DNA from: Actinoplanes oblitus
GTDB taxonomy: Bacteria > Actinomycetota > Actinomycetes > Mycobacteriales > Micromonosporaceae
Assembly: GCF_030252345.1 (NCBI RefSeq)
Contig: NZ_CP126980.1
Span: 6,773,501-6,837,500 of the forward strand
Direction of reading: 5' to 3'
DNA length: 64,000 nt
Part shown: piece after piece, positions 34,813-43,087 of the stretch
How the letters are laid out: the number at the start of each line of letters is the position of its first letter
Position numbering within the stretch: the stretch's first letter is position 1
Notes under the pieces: generated by a model
The model's database searches: none
Told to the model about the DNA's origin: nothing
The model's input: only the letters and a program-made list of their open reading frames with translations
Program-made: the position numbers and the translations under genes

Positions 34813-35693
34813 GCCGGCACCTCCACGGCCGGAGCCGCCCGCTGCGCGAGTCGCCGCAGGACCGACGCCCCGGCCACCGCGACCCCGGCTCCGAGGCCGA
34901 GGGCCAGCACCACCAGCGCCCGCTCGACCGCCGGTGGCCCGGCGAACGGCAGCACCGCCCGGTGGAACGAGGTCACGTCGGGCAGCACGAACACCGCGGT
35001 CAGCGCGGCACCGGCACAGACCGCGAGCAGCCCGGCGGGCCGGCCGCGCAGCGCCACCGTCGCACCGCCCAGGATGAGCGGCCAGGCCAGCAGGTTGATG
35101 CCGGCGGCGCTGAGGAAGGTGCCGGCCGGGGGCGCCGATTCGACAGCGAGGGTGGAACCGAGGACGTGGGTGATCGACGCGGCCATCGCGATCGCGCCGG
35201 TCGCGGCGAGCAGCAGGTCGGCGCGGTGCAGGCGGCGGGCGATCACGGGTACGGCCACGGCCGACACGATAGCCAGCGCCCACCAGGGCAATGGGTTCGG
35301 TGGCCGCTCCCCGGTGAGCACGCCGGACACCGTCACGGCGGTGCCGCCGGCGTCGAGGTCGAGCGCCCAGTCCGCCGTACGCCCGAAGGTGATGTTTTTC
35401 CCCTCGGGGGCGAATCGGGAGTCGGCCCAGGTCAGTGAGGTGCCGGCGGGGACGGTCCGGTCGATGCCGCGGATCGTGACCGGGCCGCCGGTGTGATTCG
35501 TCAAGCGCAGCTTGGCGCCGTCCTCGATGGCGACCACGGCGAGCCCGGGCACCGATGGTGTGATCGTCACCACCTGGCTGCGCGCGTTCGTCGCGACCAG
35601 GCCGCCGGCGTGCGCCGCCGCCGGTCCGGCCGTCCCGAGCAGCAGCCCGGCGACGACGGCCAGCAACACCACGAGGCGACGCACCGGGATCAC
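34809..35693 (-). CDS. Secreted-domain plus membrane protein with CopC-like N-terminal His
   Basis: A 294-residue protein. The signal peptide (1-27) ends AGPAAA, giving a predicted mature N-terminus HAGGL, reminiscent of CopC and other copper proteins where the N-terminal His coordinates the metal. A beta-rich extracytoplasmic domain follows (about 28-130, with LRLTNHTGGPVTIRG), then about five helices (140-285). I do not recognise a named family, so copper binding is inferred from the His position and the cupredoxin-like neighbour. GTG 35693 overlaps the preceding stop by four bases and the stop overlaps the next start, making the cluster one translational unit. Confidence 0.65.
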   Translation of the reverse strand: MIPVRRLVVLLAVVAGLLLGTAGPAAAHAGGLVATNARSQVVTITPSVPGLAVVAIEDGAKLRLTNHTGGPVTIRGIDRTVPAGTSLTWADSRFAPEGKNITFGRTADWALDLDAGGTAVTVSGVLTGERPPNPLPWWALAIVSAVAVPVIARRLHRADLLLAATGAIAMAASITHVLGSTLAVESAPPAGTFLSAAGINLLAWPLILGGATVALRGRPAGLLAVCAGAALTAVFVLPDVTSFHRAVLPFAGPPAVERALVVLALGLGAGVAVAGASVLRRLAQRAAPAVEVPA

Positions 35694-36754
35694 TCCGACT
35701 GCAGGCGCTGGATGCTGCGGACCACCAGCACGGTGGCCACGCCGGTCAGCGCGGTCAGCGTCAACAGGCCGCTGACGATGTGGATGTTCCACCCCACCGT
35801 GCCGGTCTGAATCTTGCCGACCAGCAGCACGGCTCCCCACACGATCGGTGGCGCGACCAGCCCGAGGGTGCTCCAGCGTGCCGTCACCGGCAGGGTGACC
35901 AGGGTGTTTCCCAGGCGCAGCAGCAGCTCGACGACGGGCACGGCGATCGCCACGGTCAGCTGCGGCCACCACGGCCCCTCGGAGGCGAACATCAGGTGCA
36001 TGAGCAGCGCGGGGATCGACACCAGCGCGGTCGGCAGCCCGATCGGCAGCCGCCAGCGGCGACCGATCATCAGGATCGGGACGAGCAGCAGAACGGTGCT
36101 GAACAGGTAGCCGTGCACCAGCTGACCGTCGACGGAGAACACGTTGGGCTCGGCCCTGCCGGTGCCGAGGTGGTAGAAGCCCAGCGCGGTGGCGTGCAGC
36201 GAGTAGATGTGCAGCGGCAGCACCGCGAACAGCGCCGAGATGCCGACCAGCCAGGCGCCGCCGATGCTCAGCACGCGGCCGGGCAGGGTGGCCGTCATCA
36301 GCGCCGGGCCCATCGCGACCAGCACCATGCCCAGGATGATCAGCTCGTGGCTGGGGCTGACGAAGATCTCCAGGTTCTTCTCGATCCCGAAGATGTTGTG
36401 CCACAACGTGTCCATGCCACCACCGACCAGCAGCGACGCCATCCCGGCCAGCGGGATGCGCAACGCGTTCGGCAGGGCGAGCAGGCTCTGGTAGGTCGGG
36501 ATCGCCGGCAGCCGCGACTTCATGATCCAGAGAAGCGTGAAGCCGGACGCCGCGATGCCCGAGTAGAGCACACCGTGCCAGGGGGTCCAGAACGTCTCCA
36601 GCTCCGGCGTGGTGGCGTGCGCGTAGGCGTCGAGCTGCAGCCCGATCACCAGCCAGGCGCTCGCGACCAGCAGCACCCACCGCTCCCGCGCGGTGAACAC
36701 CGGGCCGGTGGTCACCGCGCCGGCCACCTGTGGCCGCTCCACGGACGTTGTCAC
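35690..36754 (-). CDS. Histidine-rich polytopic membrane protein
   Basis: A 354-residue protein with about nine helices and many His in or near them: His46 (DAYAHATTP), His60 (TPWHGVLYSG), His119 (DTLWHNIFG), His136 (SPSHELI), His182, His187, His195, His214 and one in LLMHLMFASE. Such spacing suggests metal or heme coordination within the membrane. No named family is recognised. It is the first gene of the cluster; ATG 36754 follows a 200-bp upstream region without other genes. GTAAC (36783-36787) and GTTAC (36801-36805) form a weak dyad there. No CsoR-type operator is evident. Confidence 0.7.
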   Translation of the reverse strand: MTTSVERPQVAGAVTTGPVFTARERWVLLVASAWLVIGLQLDAYAHATTPELETFWTPWHGVLYSGIAASGFTLLWIMKSRLPAIPTYQSLLALPNALRIPLAGMASLLVGGGMDTLWHNIFGIEKNLEIFVSPSHELIILGMVLVAMGPALMTATLPGRVLSIGGAWLVGISALFAVLPLHIYSLHATALGFYHLGTGRAEPNVFSVDGQLVHGYLFSTVLLLVPILMIGRRWRLPIGLPTALVSIPALLMHLMFASEGPWWPQLTVAIAVPVVELLLRLGNTLVTLPVTARWSTLGLVAPPIVWGAVLLVGKIQTGTVGWNIHIVSGLLTLTALTGVATVLVVRSIQRLQSE

Positions 36755-36954
36755 GTTGGTCCTCCGATCGATCCGGGCGAAGGTAACCTACATCGCCCGT
36801 GTTACATGAATCGATCAGAGATGACCCTGATTTCGGCGGCGCGGCCGTTCCCCGCTGTCTCTTGCCGCCATCGCTGGCGCCATGCCGGCCGCTGGTCGGC
36901 AGTGACATCGAGATTGCCGCCGCGGCTCGTCCTGGATCGCCCGACCGGCGGCGG

Positions 36955-37317
36955 TCATCTCCCGGGCTCGACGGCTCGATCGCAGCGCGCCAGCTGCTCC
37001 TCGAGGTGGAAGATCTGGTCGAGCACGACCATACCCTCGTCGGGGCGGAGCTCGCCCAGAACCGGGAAGAACTCGGCCATCGCAGCCTGCCAGCGAGCAT
37101 TGACCTCGGTCCGCGCCATGGCGGCCTGAGCCGCGGCGAGATCCTCGGTCTCCAACGTCCCGACGAGCAAGCCGTCCGGGCGCAGGAACAGCCGATAGTT
37201 TCGCCAGCCGGTCTCGTGCAAGGCCTTGAGCATGCCGGGCCAGACAGCGGCATGCGCCTGGCGATAGGCATCCAGTCTGGCCGGGTCCACCTGGAGCGTG
37301 AAGCAGACATGGGTCAC
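36955..37317 (-). CDS. rhaM: L-rhamnose mutarotase
   Basis: A 120-residue protein of the RhaM/RhaU family (ferredoxin-like dimer). CFTLQVDPARLDAYRQAHAA with the catalytic His, VWPGMLKALHETGWRNY and RLFLRPDGLLVGTLET are diagnostic, as is the RWQAAMAEFF segment. It interconverts alpha- and beta-L-rhamnose. No other rhamnose gene is nearby. The start is GTG at 37317, which lacks a spaced ribosome site; the upstream arrangement suggests a leaderless transcript under a LacI-type operator. Confidence 0.92.
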   Translation of the reverse strand: MTHVCFTLQVDPARLDAYRQAHAAVWPGMLKALHETGWRNYRLFLRPDGLLVGTLETEDLAAAQAAMARTEVNARWQAAMAEFFPVLGELRPDEGMVVLDQIFHLEEQLARCDRAVEPGR

Positions 37318-37333
37318 CTTGTGAAACGTATCA
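37318..37333 (-). promoter_or_regulatory. LacI-type operator overlapping a leaderless -10 before rhaM
   Basis: TGAAACGTATCA (37322-37333, plus strand) matches the LacI-family half-site pattern with 10 of 12 dyad positions. On the minus strand it contains TACGTT, a TANNNT -10, seven bases before the GTG start. Binding would block RNA polymerase directly. No LacI gene lies in the window. Confidence 0.45.
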
Positions 37334-37388
37334 GTCGGTCCTCCTGACAGCCAGGCGTCACCTCGGCCTCAGGCGAGCACCGTGGTGA

Positions 37389-37754
37389 TCAGCAGGTCGA
37401 GTGGAAGAGCCCACCGACCGCCACCGCACCGGCCAACTCGTTGTAGATCCGCACCGCCTCGGTGGTCTCCGCCACGTGCACCTCGACGTCCCGCTGCCGC
37501 AGCATCTGCACCGTCGCCGGATCCACCCGCAGCACCGAGTCCATCCCCCGGGACAACACCAGGACCGTGGCTCCGTGATCGAGCAACTCGGCGACGTCGG
37601 CCGGCTGGATGCCGGGGTCGTGCCGGGTTCCGGTCTCGGTCCAGTCCCACGGCCGCCCACCGCCCGGCCACAGCTTGAAATCCTTGCCCTCGGGCAGCCC
37701 CTCGACCGCCATCTTTCCCCACGACACGTCCAGGATCCTCGGCGAATCCGCCAT
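37389..37754 (-). CDS. Mth938-like (DUF498/AAMDC) domain protein
   Basis: A 121-residue single-domain protein of the Mth938 family: ILDVSWGKMAVEG near the start, KDFKLWPGGGRPWDWTETGT, HDPGIQPADVAELLDHGATV and VLVLSRGMDSVLRV. The family is a small alpha/beta fold found in complex I assembly factors and as stand-alone bacterial proteins; its biochemical role is unclear. ATG 37754 has AGAGG about eight bases upstream. It starts two bases after the LysR stop and is probably cotranscribed with it. Confidence 0.85.
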   Translation of the reverse strand: MADSPRILDVSWGKMAVEGLPEGKDFKLWPGGGRPWDWTETGTRHDPGIQPADVAELLDHGATVLVLSRGMDSVLRVDPATVQMLRQRDVEVHVAETTEAVRIYNELAGAVAVGGLFHSTC

Positions 37755-37756
37755 GC

Positions 37757-38680
37757 TCACCCCTCTCCGATCTCCACAGTGGCCGCGGCCTGGAGTGCCT
37801 CGGCCAGCCGCGCCGCCGCCGGTGGCAGCGGATCATGCACCCAGGCCAGGGTCATCCGCCGCCCTTCCTCCGGACCACCATGCACGGGCAACACCCGCAC
37901 CCCGTCCGGCACCGCACCGGCCAGCAGCGGCGGGATCGTCGTCAGCCCACACCCGGCCGCGACCAGATGCAGCTTGGCCAGCCAATCGCGAGCCACATGC
38001 GCGACCACCGGCCGCTCGTCGAGCCCCGGCCACACGCCCATCAGTCGCTCACCACCCGAACTCTGCCCAGCGATCCACTCCTGGCCCCGCAACTCCGACA
38101 CGTCCACGTAGGAACCGCCGGCCAACGGATGCGTGGCCGGCACCGCGACCATCAAGCTGCGGTCGGTCAACACCCGCATCCGCAACGGCGGCGCCTCGGT
38201 GTCCGGTGGCCGGTGCGGCGGCTCCGTCGCGATCACGGCCACGTCGAGGCTCCCCGCGCGCAGGGCACGGATCAGCGCGGGCGTGGACGCTTCACGGCTG
38301 GTCACTGTCACTCCGGGGTGCGCACGCCGCAACTCGCTCAACGCACGTGGCACCAGTCCCGCGCCGGCGCTGGTGAACCAGCCAAGCCGCACCCGGCCGC
38401 CCGCACCAGGCAGGCCGGCCAGTTCGCGCGCCGCCGCGTCGACCTGCTCGGCCACCGCGACCGCACGGCGCAACACGATCCGCCCCGCCGAAGTCAGCCT
38501 CACCCCCTCGTGCCGTCGCTCCAGAAGATCCGCCCCCACGGCTCGCTCCAGAGCCGCGATCTGCCGGGAGACCGCGGACTGCGTGTATCCCAACGCGGTC
38601 GCCGCGGCGGTGAAGGTGCCGCGCTCCGCCACCTCCCGGAACACTCGCAACGCTACCAACGACGCGTCCGTGATCGCCAT
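37757..38680 (-). CDS. LysR-family transcriptional regulator
   Basis: A 307-residue LysR regulator. The HTH is RGTFTAAATALGYTQSAVSR followed by QIAALERAVGADLLERR, and the effector domain starts at RVRLGWFTSAGAGLVPRAL, with a typical LysR_substrate fold to the C-terminus. It is divergent from the SDR gene at 38751 across 70 bp containing a clear LysR-type dyad, so it most likely activates that gene in response to a small ligand and represses itself. The Mth938-like gene downstream probably shares its transcript. Confidence 0.92.
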   Translation of the reverse strand: MAITDASLVALRVFREVAERGTFTAAATALGYTQSAVSRQIAALERAVGADLLERRHEGVRLTSAGRIVLRRAVAVAEQVDAAARELAGLPGAGGRVRLGWFTSAGAGLVPRALSELRRAHPGVTVTSREASTPALIRALRAGSLDVAVIATEPPHRPPDTEAPPLRMRVLTDRSLMVAVPATHPLAGGSYVDVSELRGQEWIAGQSSGGERLMGVWPGLDERPVVAHVARDWLAKLHLVAAGCGLTTIPPLLAGAVPDGVRVLPVHGGPEEGRRMTLAWVHDPLPPAAARLAEALQAAATVEIGEG

Positions 38681-38685
38681 GACGA

Positions 38686-38744
38686 TTACTCATACCAGGC
38701 ATGAGTAAATCTCGTTGGTCGCATCGCCGGAGGCGGCCTAGCTT
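38686..38744 (+). promoter_or_regulatory. LysR operator and leaderless SDR promoter
   Basis: TTACTCAT (38686-38693) and ATGAGTAA (38701-38708) form a perfect dyad with a 7-bp spacer, containing T-N11-A. Just downstream, TTGGTC (38715-38720) and TAGCTT (38739-38744) with an 18-bp spacer form a promoter whose start point would fall on the SDR ATG at 38751, implying a leaderless mRNA. The operator abuts the -35, a usual position for LysR activation. Confidence 0.65.
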
Positions 38745-38750
38745 TGCCGC

Positions 38751-39584
38751 ATGACTTCTCGGATCGCCCTGGTCACCGGGGCTACTCAGGGGCTCGGCAC
38801 GGCGTTGGCGGCGGGCCTCGCGCAGCGCCTGGGCGCCGCCGACACCGTCTACCTGACCGGCCGCGACGCGGCCCGGGTGGGCGCGGCCGCCGCTTCCCTT
38901 CCGGCTCACCCCGCTGAGGTGCGCGGTGAGGTGCTGGACGTGTCCGACCCGGAGTCGGTCGCCGGTCTCGCCGCCGAGCTGGAGCGCCGCCACGGTGGCG
39001 TCGACATCGTCTTCAGCAACGCGGTGATGCGTGTCGGCCCGGATGACGACCCACGCGCGATCATCGACGACTACGCGCAGGTCAACGACTTCGGGACCAC
39101 CCGGGTGCTGCGCGCCTTCGCTCCCCTGACGCGCGACGGCGGCCGGCTGATCGTGGTGGCCAGCTCGCTCGGCACTCTCACCTTCCTGGCCCCCGTGCTG
39201 CATCGCCACTTCGACGGACTGCCCTCACTCGACGCGGTCGACGCCGCCACCGCCGACTGGTGTGATCAGGTCCGCGACGGCCGTGCCCGAGCCGGCGCCT
39301 GGCCCGGATTCGTCAACATCCCGTCCAAGATCGCGCAGGTCGCCGCCGTCCGAGCGCTCGCCCACGAGCGACGGGAGTCCGACGCCGGACGCGGCATCCT
39401 GCTCGCCGCCGCCTGCCCCGGCATGATGAACACACCCACCTCCGCCCTCTGGTGGGACGTCAGCGACGCGCCCACTCCGGCCCGGGCCGCGGTGCCGCTG
39501 CTCTCCCTGGCACTGGATCCGATCAAACCCGACCACTACGGCGAGCTCGTCCGCGACGGCGTCGTCCTCCCGTGGCGCCCGTGA
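38751..39584 (+). CDS. SDR-family oxidoreductase with altered catalytic Tyr
   Basis: A 277-residue SDR resembling carbonyl reductases, with cofactor motif TGATQGLG (8-15), FSNAVMRV in place of NAG, and VVASSLGTLTFLAP carrying the Ser. At the active site the sequence is FVNIPSK, so the residue four before Lys, normally Tyr, is Asn. Activity may therefore be lost or use another residue. A long insertion before this motif (HRHFDGLPSLDAVD to WCDQVRDGRARAGAWPG) is as in CBR1-like enzymes. It is regulated by the divergent LysR; substrate unknown. Confidence 0.85.
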   Translation: MTSRIALVTGATQGLGTALAAGLAQRLGAADTVYLTGRDAARVGAAAASLPAHPAEVRGEVLDVSDPESVAGLAAELERRHGGVDIVFSNAVMRVGPDDDPRAIIDDYAQVNDFGTTRVLRAFAPLTRDGGRLIVVASSLGTLTFLAPVLHRHFDGLPSLDAVDAATADWCDQVRDGRARAGAWPGFVNIPSKIAQVAAVRALAHERRESDAGRGILLAAACPGMMNTPTSALWWDVSDAPTPARAAVPLLSLALDPIKPDHYGELVRDGVVLPWRP

Positions 39585-39748
39585 GTGCCGGGTCGCAGAC
39601 CGCCGTGCTGATGTCTCCCGCCCCGCCCCGCCTGTCCGGTTCCTGGAGTGGCGAGCGCCGCCCACGGCCATCCCGCTATCCCGCCGCGCCAGCACGCGTG
39701 CGGGAGGCTGTGGCTCACACCGCTCGATGCCGGCCACGGTTCCGGTGA

Positions 39749-40091
39749 TCACGGGCGGCCCGCTCGCCACCACACCCACCCCGCGGTTCGATCGGGAGCC
39801 ACCCGGCGGTCTGAGCGCGGGGCATCGTCCGGCGGTGGTGACGGCGCCGGCTGAGCGGCACACCGGCCGCGACCACCACGCATCCCACCCGGGGAGGAAT
39901 CCGAGACGAGAGGCAGCAAGCCACTTCCCGCGTAGCGAATGGTGAACAGCGCGACCGATGTCACGGTGCGCGCCGGCGCCGCGACCAGGTAGCGGATCTT
40001 CCCGACCGGAGCCGGCGATCCCCTGGTTGAGACGCCGCCACAAGTCGCCCCAGGCCCGGAGCGTGGTGAGAATGCGCACGTGAGTGGTCAT
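39749..40091 (-). pseudogene. Possible frameshifted ORF, unknown product
   Basis: From ATG 40091 the minus strand reads about 30 residues with coding-like codon use (MTTHVRILTTLRAWGDLWRR and on), then becomes proline/glycine-rich. A neighbouring frame picks up with IRYLVAAPARTVTSVALFTI and later loses coding character. This looks like a small membrane-protein gene with a frameshift or decayed end, but it could be chance. The rest of 39585-40157 shows no gene; it separates the SDR gene from ndh. Confidence 0.3.
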
Positions 40092-40157
40092 TTTCACGGC
40101 ATACGGGTATGCGGAAGTGCGCTGTACTTAGCAGATCGACTGGGACGGGAGCAGGCA

Positions 40158-41894
40158 ATGACTCAGGCAAGTCACCGCCAACGCGTGGTCGTGGTGGGGG
40201 CCGGTTTCGGTGGGCTCTTCGCGATCAAGGCGCTGCGCAAGGCTCCGGTGGACATCACCCTCATCAACGGTACGGCGTACCACCTCTTCCAGCCGCTGCT
40301 CTACCAGGTGGCGACCGGGATCCTGTCCGAGGGCGAGGTCGCTCCGCCGATCCGGGAGGTCCTGCGCCGTCAGGAGAATGTGGACGTTCGCCTGGGCTGG
40401 GTGACGGACGTCGACGTCGAGAACAAGGTCGTGTCGGTGTCCGGCCCCGGCATCGACTACACCGTGGAGTACGACACGCTGATCGTGGCGGCCGGCGCCT
40501 CGCAGTCGTACTTCGGCAACGACCAGTTCGCCGACCACGCGCCCGGCATGAAGAGCATCGACGACGCGCTCGAACTGCGTGCCCGGATCTTCGGCGCGTT
40601 CGAGGTGGCGGACCTGCAGACCGACCCGGAGGCGGCGCAGCGCTGGCTGACCTTCGTGGTGGTCGGCGCCGGCCCGACCGGCACGGAGCTGGCCGGCCAG
40701 ATCGCCGAGCTGGCCCACCGCAACCTGCCGGGGCAGTACAAGCACATCGATCCCCGCAAGGCCCGGATCATCCTGGTCGACGCGATCGGGGCGGTGCTGA
40801 ACACGTTCGGCGACGACCTTTCCGCAGGTGCGCAGCGCGAGCTGGAGAAACTCGGCGTCGAGGTGAAGCTGAACACCAAGGTTGTCGGGGTCGACTCGAC
40901 GGGGATCGAGGTGGAGGACGCGACCGGCCGGCACCGCATCCCGTCGGTGACCAAGGTGTGGGCGGCCGGGGTGTCCGCGCCGCCGCTGGCGGCCAAGCTG
41001 GCCGAGGCGACCGGGGCGAAGACCGACCGGGCCGGGCGGGTCTTCGTGGACCAGGACACCACGCTGCCCGGACACCCGGAGATCTTCGTGCTGGGCGACA
41101 TGATGAACCTGGCCGGCGATGACGGGAAGCCGTTGCCCGGGGTGGCGCAGGTGGCCATCCAGAGCGGCCGGCACGCGGCCGACCAGATCAAGCGGCGGAT
41201 CGCCGGGAAGGAGGCCGGGCAGCCGTTCAAGTACTTCGACAAGGGCAGCCTGGCAACGATCTCGCGGTTCTCCGCGGTGGCCAGCATCGGCAAGGTGCGC
41301 CTGTCCGGCTTCCCCGCCTGGGTGGTGTGGGTCGCGGTGCACCTGTTCTACCTGGTCGGCTTCAAGAACAGGGTGACGGCGGTGCTGCACTGGGCGGTCA
41401 GCTTCGTCGGGCGCGGCCGTTCGGAGCGGGTCGCGACACTGCAGCAGGCGTTCGCTCGCCGCGCGATCCGGGCCTACGGTGACCCGTTCGCCCGCGAACG
41501 CGCCGAGTCCGGCGACCGCCCCGAGCCCGCTGACCGGCGCGAGACCGCTGCCCGGACTGAGACCACTGGCCGCCCTGAGGCCGCCGACCGCCCCGCGACC
41601 ACCGACCAGCGCGAGACCGCTAACCGCCCCGCGACCACCGACCAGCGCGAGACCGCTAACCGCCCCGCGACCACCGACCAGCGCGAGACCGCTAACCGCC
41701 CCGCGACCACCGACCAGCGCGAGACCGCTAACCGCCCCGAGTCCGGCGACCACCTCACCTCGGCGGAGGTGACAGCCACCACGCCGATCATCCCGGCGCG
41801 GGAGGAGGCGCGCTCGGCTGCGAAGCCCGGGACCGATGACGGGCGCCCGGTGCCCCAGGCACCGGAAAGGGAGCGTTTGAGCGTGCGCGAGTGA
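40158..41894 (+). CDS. ndh: Type II NADH dehydrogenase (NDH-2) with repetitive C-terminal tail
   Basis: A 578-residue protein; typical NDH-2 is about 430-470. The FAD motif GAGFGG is at 14-19, FQPLLYQVATGIL gives the FAD loop, the NADH motif VVVGAGPTGTE is near 167-177, VWAAGVSAPPLA and FVLGDMMNLAGDDGKPLPGV with AQVAIQSGRHAA line the FAD/quinone site, and a C-terminal amphipathic region (WVVWVAVHLFYLVGF) would anchor it to the membrane. It passes electrons from NADH to menaquinone without proton pumping. From about residue 455 the tail is hydrophilic, with four exact RPATTDQRETAN repeats. ATG 40158 has GGGAG seven bases upstream. Confidence 0.93.
   Translation: MTQASHRQRVVVVGAGFGGLFAIKALRKAPVDITLINGTAYHLFQPLLYQVATGILSEGEVAPPIREVLRRQENVDVRLGWVTDVDVENKVVSVSGPGIDYTVEYDTLIVAAGASQSYFGNDQFADHAPGMKSIDDALELRARIFGAFEVADLQTDPEAAQRWLTFVVVGAGPTGTELAGQIAELAHRNLPGQYKHIDPRKARIILVDAIGAVLNTFGDDLSAGAQRELEKLGVEVKLNTKVVGVDSTGIEVEDATGRHRIPSVTKVWAAGVSAPPLAAKLAEATGAKTDRAGRVFVDQDTTLPGHPEIFVLGDMMNLAGDDGKPLPGVAQVAIQSGRHAADQIKRRIAGKEAGQPFKYFDKGSLATISRFSAVASIGKVRLSGFPAWVVWVAVHLFYLVGFKNRVTAVLHWAVSFVGRGRSERVATLQQAFARRAIRAYGDPFARERAESGDRPEPADRRETAARTETTGRPEAADRPATTDQRETANRPATTDQRETANRPATTDQRETANRPATTDQRETANRPESGDHLTSAEVTATTPIIPAREEARSAAKPGTDDGRPVPQAPERERLSVRE
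41589..41732. repeat. Four perfect 36-bp repeats in the ndh 3' end
   Basis: Units at 41589-41624, 41625-41660, 41661-41696 and 41697-41732 are identical at every base, including synonymous positions, and each encodes RPATTDQRETAN. Related degenerate units flank them (ETAARTETTGRPEAADRP before, ETANRPESGD after). Absence of silent changes points to recent expansion or ongoing homogenisation. Confidence 0.95.
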
Positions 41895-42222
41895 CAGCCG
41901 GGTGTGCCGTGTCGACGCATGGCAGCGGATTCGATCGGGCGGTGGCCCGGCCTGCGTCGTCGACGACCGTGACGTCGACGACGAGCCCGCCGCATGCGTC
42001 GACCGGGCGCCGCCCGGTCGGCCGGGACGAGGGGCCCGTCCGGCAGAAATCTTCGTCAGGTGTCTCGAAGCTGATCGTCGACCGGCGGTAACCCGGGGTT
42101 CGATCACCAGGTAGCGTGTACCGGCCCCGCCCGGACGGAGCGACGGTGCTGTTCGGCGCCGGTTCGGCCGGGCGACGGTGGAAACGCCTGATGACACGCC
42201 CACGGAGAGAAGGCCCCGATTG
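41895..42222. other. Intergenic region between ndh and tdk
   Basis: No supported gene. Short plus-strand frames lack coding character. The tdk ribosome site (GGAGAGAAGG near 42204) lies at its right edge; no clear promoter or terminator is seen. Confidence 0.5.
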
Positions 42223-42870
42223 ATGCCGGTCACCGCCGCGACCGTTATTGCTTCTCGGCAGCCGGCGCTGGCTCCGGTCTTCGGGACCTTGACGCTGTTC
42301 ACCGGGCGGATGGGGTCGGGCAAGAGCACCCTGGCCCTGCAGAACGCGTTCAACCGGCAGCAGGCCGGGCGTCCGGGCGTCCTGCTGACCAGCCAGGACC
42401 GGGCCGGTGAGGGGATCATGTCGTCCCGGCTCGGGGTCGCCGCCGACGCCATCGAGGTGCACTCGGAGATGGACCTGGCCTCGCTGGTCGCCGAGACGGT
42501 GCCGGCCGGTGGGTTCGTGATCGTGGACGAGGCACAGTTCCTCAGCCCGGCGCAGGTGGAGCAGCTGGCCTGGGCGGCGGACGAGCTCGGCGTGGACATC
42601 GACTGCTATGCCATCACCACGGACTTCCTGTCCCGGCTGTTCCCGGGTGCGCAGCGACTGGTCGAGCTGGCCGACGTGATCCTGCCCCTGCAGGTCGAGG
42701 TGACCTGCTGGTGCGGGCGCCCCGGCCGGCAGAACGCCCGGATCGTCGACGGCCAGGTGGCCCGGGCCGGTGAGCAGGTCGCGGTCGGCGACACCACCGA
42801 GACGTCAGCGGTCTCCTACCGGGTGCTGTGCCGCCGCCACTGGCGCAACGGCGAGCCCGGCCCCGCCTGA
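42223..42870 (+). CDS. tdk: Thymidine kinase (type II)
   Basis: A 215-residue thymidine kinase from ATG 42223; a GTG at 42178 would extend it, but no family member needs that. Walker A GRMGSGKST is at 28-36, the lasso and Asp motif appear as FVIVDEAQFL, and zinc ligands as CWCGRP and CRRHW. It phosphorylates thymidine in nucleotide salvage. The conserved YAITTDF segment replaces the GLDxDF found in enterobacterial enzymes. Its last 28 bases are the start of a repeat that is duplicated just downstream. Confidence 0.9.
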   Translation: MPVTAATVIASRQPALAPVFGTLTLFTGRMGSGKSTLALQNAFNRQQAGRPGVLLTSQDRAGEGIMSSRLGVAADAIEVHSEMDLASLVAETVPAGGFVIVDEAQFLSPAQVEQLAWAADELGVDIDCYAITTDFLSRLFPGAQRLVELADVILPLQVEVTCWCGRPGRQNARIVDGQVARAGEQVAVGDTTETSAVSYRVLCRRHWRNGEPGPA

Positions 42871-43008
42871 CAGCCGAGCGGCAACCACGCTCCCGGCCGG
42901 CCCGACGACGAACCCGGCCGCACCTGACAGCCGAGCGCGACCACACTCCCGCCGGCGCAACGGCGAGCCCGGCCCCGCCTGACAGCCGGGCGGCAACCAC
43001 GCTCCCGG
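42843..43008. repeat. Duplication of the tdk 3' end
   Basis: A 54-bp segment spanning the last nine codons, stop and 26 following bases of tdk (42843-42896) recurs at 42955-43008 with a single mismatch. A more degenerate copy lies between (about 42905-42950). All three contain the CCTGACAGCCG core. It fills most of the space before the convergent nuclease gene. Confidence 0.85.
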
Positions 43009-43087
43009 GTGTCCCCGTGACAGGCCACCGAAGGTCGACAGCGGCGGACAGGCGGCGACGAGGCACCCGGGTAACAAGTCCGGAAAA

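Noticed and set aside
40128..42599. 823-residue minus-strand frame over ndh and tdk
   Set aside because: Shadow of two recognised genes; its upstream part spans an intergenic region without coding signal.
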